Of a stretch of 20,107 bases of DNA, positions 14,639-20,107 are shown piece by piece. The stretch is taken from the NCBI GenBank assembly GCA_002391105.1, contig DGRT01000155.1, positions 1 to 20,107 of the forward strand, in the 5' to 3' direction. Each line of letters starts with the position of its first letter. The first letter of the stretch is position 1. The notes below the pieces were generated by a model that was not told the origin of the DNA, searched no databases, and saw nothing but the letters and a program-made list of their open reading frames with translations. A program made the translations under genes and the position numbers. Source of the DNA: Lachnospiraceae bacterium UBA4381. Its GTDB lineage: Bacteria > Bacillota > Clostridia > Lachnospirales > Lachnospiraceae.

Positions 14639-15358
14639 TCATACCTTTTCATTATAGCACTCGAAAAGACATTTAACAACCAGTTTTCTAAGGTCCTCTT
14701 CACTCCCATCATTGACTATTGTACGGTCGGAATACTCTTTAAAATATATATCAGACGGCTGATTATCTATAAAAGACTTAGCTCTTTCAAGGGTGATGCC
14801 TCTTCTTTCAGTAAGTCTTTTTATCCGTACCTCTTCAGAGCTGTGGATGTACCATATTTCATCACATATTTTCCTGTAGCCATCCTGTATTAAAAGAGCC
14901 GCTTCTATCACATATAGAAATCTGTCAGCATTTTTTTCAGCACAGTTTTTATCTATAGATTTATCCTCTTCTCCGGCAGCCAGATCATTAGTTCTGTCAA
15001 AAAAACGCCTCCTGCAGCTTTCAATATCTTCGATAATATATTTTTTAACAGACGGATGAACTATATTATTCAGCATTTCCAGCTTTGCAGGCTCCTGCAT
15101 TACGACTGAACCAAGTATTTTCCGGTCTATCTCCTTTGAAGAAGCATCGAGGATATCCGTACCAAAGCATTTAATGATTTCTGCATATGCAGCTTCTCCC
15201 GGTTTCATCAGCAGATGAGCCACCTTGTCCGCCTCAACTATATGAGCCGCACAGTCCTCTTTTAGTATATTCAGAACCAGTGATTTACCTGCCCCGATGC
15301 CACCGGTTATACCTATTATTTTGAAACCACTATTTAACATAGAATCATTTGGCATCAT
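14639..15358 (-). CDS. coaE: Dephospho-CoA kinase, 239 aa
   Basis: It phosphorylates dephospho-CoA with ATP, the last step of coenzyme A synthesis. The P-loop GGIGAGKS is at residues 19-26 in KIIGITGGIGAGKS, followed by EADKVAHLL for substrate binding. VIEAALLIQDGY stands where the family has the PLLFE lid segment, and RGITLERAKSFIDNQ corresponds to the Rdgls...RixxQ region. The start at 15358 is chosen because GGGGAG lies 7 nt upstream. It overlaps the polA stop by 14 nt, implying coupled translation. ATG 15340 is an alternative without an SD. The protein is longer than the usual 200 or so residues because of a hydrophilic insert at about 119-146 (RTNDLAAGEEDKSIDKN). coaE next to polA is a common arrangement. 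Confidence 0.94.
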   Translation of the reverse strand: MMPNDSMLNSGFKIIGITGGIGAGKSLVLNILKEDCAAHIVEADKVAHLLMKPGEAAYAEIIKCFGTDILDASSKEIDRKILGSVVMQEPAKLEMLNNIVHPSVKKYIIEDIESCRRRFFDRTNDLAAGEEDKSIDKNCAEKNADRFLYVIEAALLIQDGYRKICDEIWYIHSSEEVRIKRLTERRGITLERAKSFIDNQPSDIYFKEYSDRTIVNDGSEEDLRKLVVKCLFECYNEKV

Positions 15359-17969
15359 ATAGGCTCTCCCCTGTATGAACATCAACCAGAAGCTTAACCG
15401 CAAGATCTGCAGCTCCCTCCATATTCCTTTTCAGAAGCTCCTTAACTGTCTCCACCTCATCCAGTGCAGTCTCTATAAGCAGTTCATCATGGATCTGGAG
15501 AATAAGTCTTGACTTAAGACCTCTCTCCTGCAATTCTCTATCCACATTTATCATGGCTATCTTAATGATATCAGCAGCAGTTCCCTGAATAGGGGAATTC
15601 ATGGCAACCCTCTCTCCGAAGGATCTTGTCATAAAGTTAGAGCTGGATATCTCAGGAATAGGTCTGATACGTCCAAAGGAAGTCTTTACAGCGCCGGATT
15701 TCTTAGCATCGCTTACACAGTTATCAAGGTATTCCTTCACCTTCTGATATGTCTCAAAATATTTATCTATATATTCCTTCGCCTCACTTCTGGATATACC
15801 AAGATCCTCTCCCAGACCAAAGGAGCTTATACCGTATATTATTCCAAAGTTTACAGCCTTTGCCCTTCGTCTAAGTCCGGAGTCAACCTCCTCCAGAGGA
15901 ACTCCAAAAACCTGGGACGCTGTAATAGCATGTATATCCTTTGAAGAGTTAAATGCTTCTATAAGTGCTTCGTCACCGGAAATAGATGCCATAACCCTAA
16001 GCTCAATCTGCGAATAGTCCGCATCTACAAAGGTATAACCCTTCTCCGGAACAAAAGCCTTCCTGATCTCTCTTCCTTCCTCTGTCCTTGTAGGAATATT
16101 CTGAAGGTTAGGATCGGTAGAACTAAGTCTTCCAGTTGCGGTAACTGTCTGATTGAACTTTGTATGTATCTTTCCATCAGACTTTATACATTCAAGAAGT
16201 CCCTCTATATAGGTAGATATAAGCTTGCCTAATGACCTGTATCTGAGAATAAGTGGAATAATGGGATGATCATCCTTTAATTTGTTAAGGACATCCACAT
16301 TTGTAGAATATCCACTCTTTGTTTTCTTTCCGCTTTTCAGCCCAAGCTTCTCAAAAAGAATAACACCAAGCTGTTTAGTAGATTTGATATTGAACCTTTC
16401 GCCGGCAAGCTCATATATTTCCTCTTCCACCCTGCTGTATTCTTCGCCAAGACGGGCTCCGTATTCCTCAAGGCTCTTCCTGTCAACAGAAACACCATAC
16501 CGTTCCATTTTATTTAATACAAATATAGTCGGATATTCTATATCCTTATAAAGAGAAAGCATCGAAAGTCTGCCCAGTTCATCACATAGGACAGCTCTTG
16601 ATCTAAGAGCAACTACTGCTTTATATGCTATAAGCTTTCTGAAGCTTTCTTCCATGAATGAGAACGTAGAAAAGGTATTCTTTCCAACCAGATCCTTCTC
16701 ACTTTCCAGCTCCATATCCAGAAATTCTCCAGCAATATAATCATAGCTATACTCACTGGCAAGAGGCTTAAGCAGATAAGCGGCTACAGATGCATCAAAC
16801 AAACTGTCGGATTCCTTCAGATCCATAGAGGATATATATTCCTTAACAGATAAAAAGCATATGCAGATGTCGGGGCGAACCTCCTGTCTTAATCCGGAGA
16901 TACCATAATCATTTACTATATAAACCTTATCTCCTACACTTACAGCCCCGCCCATCAGGGTGTTATCTATAAAGACCGCCCCAAAGCCTATAGCCCTTTC
17001 ACCGGAATTATTAATTATCTGTAACAGCTCAGCATAAGTAATATCCTCCGGCTCAATCTGAATAGTCACCCCATGAGCGGACGGTTCGTCCATATTAATC
17101 CCATCAAACCTTTTAAGCTGGCTTTTCAGATCCAGTTCCTTATAAAGATTATATGCTGACTGACTAAATATATCCGACCTCGTAATCTCTTTATCCAGAA
17201 TACTAAAGTCCAGCTCACAGTCCAGCTTTATGGTAGCAAGATCACGCGAGAAAAGAGCCATCTCTCTTTCAGAATCCAGATGTTCCCTCGCCTTATTTGG
17301 CGTAATATTATCTATATCCTGAAGAGCCGCTTCGATACTGTGATACTTCTGTATGATCTGAGACGCCGTCTTCGGACCGATGCCGGATACACCCGGAATA
17401 TTATCTGAAGAGTCACCCATAAGTCCTTTCATTTCTATAAACTCTACAGGTGTAACTCCATATTCCTCTATAACATCCTTGGCATAATAATCCTCTACAG
17501 TTGTTTTCCCTCCCTTGGTCTTGGGAATACGAACAAGAACCTTATCTGTAGCAAGCTGAAGCAGATCTCTGTCTCCCGATAGAACAGTCACCTCCATATC
17601 ACGAGACATACCCTGTCTGGAATATGTACCTATTATGTCATCAGCCTCATAGCCCTCGACTTCAACATGAGGGATGCTCATCGAATCAAGTATATCCTTA
17701 ATCAGAGGAAACTGTTCTCTGAGTTCAGGATCCATCCCCTTTCTGGTTCCCTTATACTCCGCATACATCTTATGTCTGAAGGTAGGCGCATGCATATCAA
17801 ACGCAACGATGATATGATCAGGCTTTTCTTCATCATAAACCTTATAGAATATATTTAAAAAGCCAAGGACAGCATTTGTATGTATGCCATTCTTGGCCGT
17901 GAGTGTATTCGGCAGGGCAAAGTACCCTCTGTTCATTATGCTATTTCCATCAATCAACAGCAGCTTCAA
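15345..17969 (-). CDS. polA: DNA polymerase I, 874 aa
   Basis: A repair and Okazaki-fragment polymerase. The 5' nuclease domain (about 1-290) keeps its acidic motifs: LLLIDGNS, VAFDMHAPTFRH, VEGYEADDIIGT, LSGDRDLLQL and MGDSSDNIPG, followed by the helix-hairpin-helix VSGIGPKTA. The middle domain (about 300-470) lacks the proofreading acids: the place of the DxE motif reads IGFGAVFIDN, so 3'-5' exonuclease activity is probably absent. The polymerase domain has motif A DYSQIELRVMA, motif B RRAKAVNFGIIYG and motif C QIHDELL (H827-D828-E829). The start is TTG at 17969, with GAGGAG about 10 nt upstream; the next ATG would delete the catalytic first strand. It overlaps the upstream zinc-finger gene by 20 nt and coaE by 14 nt. 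Confidence 0.97.
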   Translation of the reverse strand: MKLLLIDGNSIMNRGYFALPNTLTAKNGIHTNAVLGFLNIFYKVYDEEKPDHIIVAFDMHAPTFRHKMYAEYKGTRKGMDPELREQFPLIKDILDSMSIPHVEVEGYEADDIIGTYSRQGMSRDMEVTVLSGDRDLLQLATDKVLVRIPKTKGGKTTVEDYYAKDVIEEYGVTPVEFIEMKGLMGDSSDNIPGVSGIGPKTASQIIQKYHSIEAALQDIDNITPNKAREHLDSEREMALFSRDLATIKLDCELDFSILDKEITRSDIFSQSAYNLYKELDLKSQLKRFDGINMDEPSAHGVTIQIEPEDITYAELLQIINNSGERAIGFGAVFIDNTLMGGAVSVGDKVYIVNDYGISGLRQEVRPDICICFLSVKEYISSMDLKESDSLFDASVAAYLLKPLASEYSYDYIAGEFLDMELESEKDLVGKNTFSTFSFMEESFRKLIAYKAVVALRSRAVLCDELGRLSMLSLYKDIEYPTIFVLNKMERYGVSVDRKSLEEYGARLGEEYSRVEEEIYELAGERFNIKSTKQLGVILFEKLGLKSGKKTKSGYSTNVDVLNKLKDDHPIIPLILRYRSLGKLISTYIEGLLECIKSDGKIHTKFNQTVTATGRLSSTDPNLQNIPTRTEEGREIRKAFVPEKGYTFVDADYSQIELRVMASISGDEALIEAFNSSKDIHAITASQVFGVPLEEVDSGLRRRAKAVNFGIIYGISSFGLGEDLGISRSEAKEYIDKYFETYQKVKEYLDNCVSDAKKSGAVKTSFGRIRPIPEISSSNFMTRSFGERVAMNSPIQGTAADIIKIAMINVDRELQERGLKSRLILQIHDELLIETALDEVETVKELLKRNMEGAADLAVKLLVDVHTGESLYDAK

Positions 17970-18522
17970 TATCTGTTATCTCCTCTCCAATCGTAATCCC
18001 CTTCAGATAATCTTCTTCGAGCTTTTTATAACCTCTTATACGGTCAAAAGAAGTTACCACCTTTGTTTCATCAATATCTTTAGCCATCTCAACAGCATCA
18101 AAGTGATCCAGCATAAAATCAGAGCTTAAGCTGTCAGAAAAGTAGTATTTCCCCTGATTAGAGGATTTGACACTTTGTTCAAATGCATATACACGCCTCA
18201 GACTTCCTGCATAGCCCAGTGCAAGAAAAACTAAAGCAGCACTCATAACTATAGAAAATGCCGAAACCTTGAATCTCTTCCGGCTCCTGACGTGCTGTCC
18301 CATGGATCTCAGCTCTTTTTCAAGCTCCTTACCAAAATCCGTCGAAAGCTCTTCACGATTATCAAGCTGTCTCATACCTACAAGAAGGGTATAATATACT
18401 TCCAACTCTTCACGGCACTTGTCACAGCTAAGCATATGAATAACAAAGTCCCCCTGCTTGTCAGTAGGGACCTTTCCTTCAATAAATGGCATAATATATG
18501 ATTGTGCTTCCAGATGAGTCAT
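17950..18522 (-). CDS. Membrane zinc-finger protein resembling an anti-sigma factor, 190 aa
   Basis: The N-terminal region carries H29-x3-C33-x2-C36 (VIHMLSCDKCREEL), the hallmark of zf-HC2/ZAS zinc-binding anti-sigma domains. One membrane helix follows at about 86-106 (SAFSIVMSAALVFLALGYAG), and an external C-terminal part of about 80 residues without a recognised domain. The layout (cytosolic zinc finger, helix, outer tail) matches single-pass anti-sigma factors, but no sigma factor gene is in the window, so the partner is unknown. The ATG at 18522 has AGGA 6 nt upstream. It is first in the polA operon, with its end overlapping polA by 20 nt. A strong terminator sits directly before its ribosome site. 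The zinc-finger call is firm; the anti-sigma role is inference. Confidence 0.88.
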   Translation of the reverse strand: MTHLEAQSYIMPFIEGKVPTDKQGDFVIHMLSCDKCREELEVYYTLLVGMRQLDNREELSTDFGKELEKELRSMGQHVRSRKRFKVSAFSIVMSAALVFLALGYAGSLRRVYAFEQSVKSSNQGKYYFSDSLSSDFMLDHFDAVEMAKDIDETKVVTSFDRIRGYKKLEEDYLKGITIGEEITDIEAAVD

Positions 18523-18532
18523 ATTCTATCCT

Positions 18533-18573
18533 AAAAAGTCACTCTGAGGATGAATCATCATCCCCAGAATGAC
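18533..18573 (-). terminator. Strong intrinsic terminator after the AIM24-family gene
   Basis: On the minus strand, the 16-nt arm at 18573-18558 (GTCATTCTGGGGATGA) pairs with the 16-nt arm at 18553-18538 (TCATCCTCAGAGTGAC). There is one mismatch and one G-U pair, the loop is 4 nt, and TTTTT follows. The U-tract runs directly into the AGGA ribosome site of the downstream gene. Confidence 0.87.
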
Positions 18574-18591
18574 ATATTGATTATATAGTTG

Positions 18592-19446
18592 TTATGCATT
18601 AAACAGACTGCTTACAACACTTCCGGCTATACCCTGTGAAGAAGTTGTAGTTTTCTCAGGTCCATTTACAGGGGACATCGGATGTTCATTTTGTGTAGGA
18701 GCAAGAAGGATCTTACCGGAACCTCTGAATACATTAACAAAGCCTTCTCCTGTAGCTGCTGAACCGATAGCATTACCTGTTACTGTTTCAACTGTAAACT
18801 GAAGAGAGCTTGACCATGCAATAGCCATATTTCCATCAATCTTAACTGTATCATCCTGAACGATGAACTCAAAAAGCTCTTCTCTTGGAACAGGACTTTC
18901 AAGTACAGCATATCCACTACCGGAAAGGCAGAGATTGAAAAGTCCTTCTCCACCAAGAACTGCTGAAGACACATTAGTTCTTCTGCTGATAGATTCATTA
19001 ACAGACTTATCACAGCAAAGGAAAAGACCATCATCAAGGACCATTCCGGGACCCCACGCTCCAACATCCTCTATAAGAAGATGCTTATATGTAGGCTCAA
19101 GCATTACAAAACCGGTACCTGTATATTCAGGCTTAACTGCTGATTCACCGGTAACAGCACCCTTTACCATCTTTCCCAGGAAATTACCAACACCGGTAAC
19201 ACCTGTAGTTGTTCTGACATCTCCTGTAATCCACTGCATAGCCCCTGCCTGCATCTTGCAGGATGAATTGTTAAGCTGCACAAGAAGCTGACGCTTACGA
19301 ACATTCATTTCCTTAAGGAAATAAGCAGTAGAAGCCGAGAAATAATCAACCGAAAGATCCGACTGATGCTCATAGACAAAATACTGACCGCCACTTGCAA
19401 TAAGCTTCATGTTGTTGTTATTAAACACGTTGTTTAATGTTACCAT
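18592..19446 (-). CDS. AIM24-family (DUF124) protein, 284 aa
   Basis: A member of the AIM24 / DUF124 (TIGR00266-like) family, whose bacterial function is not established; the mitochondrial namesake affects inner-membrane organisation. The sequence is beta-rich with many glycine turns: CKMQAGAMQWITGDV, YTGTGFVMLEPTYKHLLIE, VLGGEGLFNLCLSGSGYAVLES, GEGFVNVFRGSGKILLAPTQ. These repeated GxG-strand units are what is expected of its beta-helix-like fold. There is no signal peptide or membrane helix. The last 25 residues (ending SSLFNA) are Ser/Thr-rich. The start at 19446 is chosen because AAAGGGG lies 9 nt upstream; ATG 19476 would add ten residues with a weaker site. It is flanked by terminators on both sides, so it is probably monocistronic. 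No convincing promoter is seen in 19447-19506. Confidence 0.88.
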   Translation of the reverse strand: MVTLNNVFNNNNMKLIASGGQYFVYEHQSDLSVDYFSASTAYFLKEMNVRKRQLLVQLNNSSCKMQAGAMQWITGDVRTTTGVTGVGNFLGKMVKGAVTGESAVKPEYTGTGFVMLEPTYKHLLIEDVGAWGPGMVLDDGLFLCCDKSVNESISRRTNVSSAVLGGEGLFNLCLSGSGYAVLESPVPREELFEFIVQDDTVKIDGNMAIAWSSSLQFTVETVTGNAIGSAATGEGFVNVFRGSGKILLAPTQNEHPMSPVNGPEKTTTSSQGIAGSVVSSLFNA

Positions 19447-19506
19447 AATACTGTACCCCTTTCTAAATAAATACATATAGCCCTGCCAACACCCCGTTAA
19501 CAGTTT

Positions 19507-19533
19507 AAAAAGGGACAGACATAAGCTGTCCCT
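19507..19533 (-). terminator. Intrinsic terminator after ilvC
   Basis: On the minus strand, AGGGACAG (19533-19526), a 7-nt loop, CTGTCCCT (19518-19511), then TTTT and more A/T. The 8-bp perfect stem with a U-tract lies about 15 nt after the ilvC stop. Confidence 0.9.
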
Positions 19534-19547
19534 CTTTACACAAAATA

Positions 19548-20107
19548 TTAGTTATTGATGAGCTTATCCTCATCTGACCAACTGTAAAGTGAACGAATCT
19601 CCTTACCAACGATCTCTGATGGATGCTCAGCAGCCTTCTTACGAAGAGCCTTAAAATGAGCCTGTCCGCTTGCTGATGACATATCAAGAAGGAAGTCCTT
19701 AGCAAAAGTACCATCCTGGATATCAGCAAGAACCTTCTTCATAGCCTTCTTTGTTTCCTCTGTAACAATCTTAGGTCCTGTAATATAATCACCATACTCA
19801 GCAGTATTAGAGATAGAATATCTCATTCCTGCGAAACCACTCTGATATATAAGATCAACTATGAGCTTCATCTCATGGATACACTCAAAGTAGGCATTTC
19901 TTGGATCGTAGCCTGCCTCTGTAAGAGTCTCGAAACCAGCCTGCATAAGAGCAACAACGCCACCGCAAAGTACAGCCTGCTCACCAAAAAGGTCAGTCTC
20001 TGTCTCAATTCTGAAGGTTGTCTCAAGAAGTCCGGCTCTTGCTCCACCGATTCCTGCACCATAAGCAAGTGCAAGATCCTGAGCATGACCTGTAGCATCC
20101 TGATATA
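19548..20107 (-). CDS. ilvC: Ketol-acid reductoisomerase, C-terminal part (5' end beyond window)
   Basis: IlvC isomerises and reduces acetolactate or acetohydroxybutyrate with NADPH in valine, leucine and isoleucine synthesis. About 185 residues before the stop are visible, covering the knotted helical domain. Metal-binding acids appear in TETDLFGEQAVLCGG (Asp and Glu) and FECIHEMKLIVDLIYQ (two Glu). GGARAGLLETTF precedes them, and RYSISNTAEYGDY is the conserved block after them. The end, SLYSWSDEDKLINN, follows the usual short class I layout. The NADPH-binding Rossmann domain lies outside the window, so cofactor preference cannot be read. It ends at a clear terminator and is not linked to ilvA, which is 15 kb away. 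Confidence 0.97.
   Translation of the reverse strand, partial: YQDATGHAQDLALAYGAGIGGARAGLLETTFRIETETDLFGEQAVLCGGVVALMQAGFETLTEAGYDPRNAYFECIHEMKLIVDLIYQSGFAGMRYSISNTAEYGDYITGPKIVTEETKKAMKKVLADIQDGTFAKDFLLDMSSASGQAHFKALRKKAAEHPSEIVGKEIRSLYSWSDEDKLINN

Noticed and set aside
19543..20098. Alternative minus-strand frames overlapping ilvC (74 and 76 codons)
   Set aside because: They are other-frame shadows of the clear IlvC reading frame.

Overview
All recognisable genes in this window read from the minus strand. The sequence is AT-rich, Shine-Dalgarno (SD) sites are strong (AGGAGG-like), and promoters look like sigma-A. The gene set (ilvC, AIM24, zinc-finger protein, polA, coaE, ackA, rpmF, plsX, rnc, smc, ftsY, ilvA, walJ, UPF0237/UPF0210, RNase E/G) and the L32 sequence beginning MSICPKGKISKARR point to a Clostridia chromosome, most likely Lachnospiraceae. 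I cannot resolve the genus. This is mostly core chromosome. I see no phage, CRISPR, rRNA or tRNA.

Layout in transcription order (right to left). (1) 20107-19548: C-terminal part of ilvC, ending in a clear intrinsic terminator. (2) 19446-18592: an AIM24-family protein gene, followed by a strong terminator. (3) 18522-12906: an operon of a membrane zinc-finger (anti-sigma-like) protein, polA (TTG start), coaE and a membrane diguanylate cyclase. The first three overlap by 20 and 14 nt; the unit ends in a terminator. (4) 12836-11637: ackA. (5) 11636-11240: a 397-bp gene-free region. It holds a 166-bp foldback element with TA-flanked terminal inverted repeats (MITE-like), then four 24-25-bp tandem repeats, then a perfect-consensus promoter for rpmF. 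(6) 11239-11060: rpmF and its terminator. (7) 10861-4525: plsX-rnc-smc-ftsY, with a promoter abutting the rpmF terminator. (8) 4384-1: a second operon, ilvA-walJ-ACT protein-UPF0210-RNase E/G, from a TTGCAA/17/TAAAAT promoter.

The genes cover replication and repair (PolA), chromosome organisation (SMC), RNA processing (RNase III, RNase E/G), membrane targeting (FtsY), phospholipid initiation (PlsX), CoA synthesis (CoaE), acetate fermentation (AckA), branched-chain amino acid synthesis (IlvC, IlvA) and c-di-GMP signalling. Two genes commonly found in such clusters are absent from their usual places: acpP between plsX and rnc, and the DUF177/YceD gene before rpmF. The most unusual part is the ackA-rpmF intergenic region.
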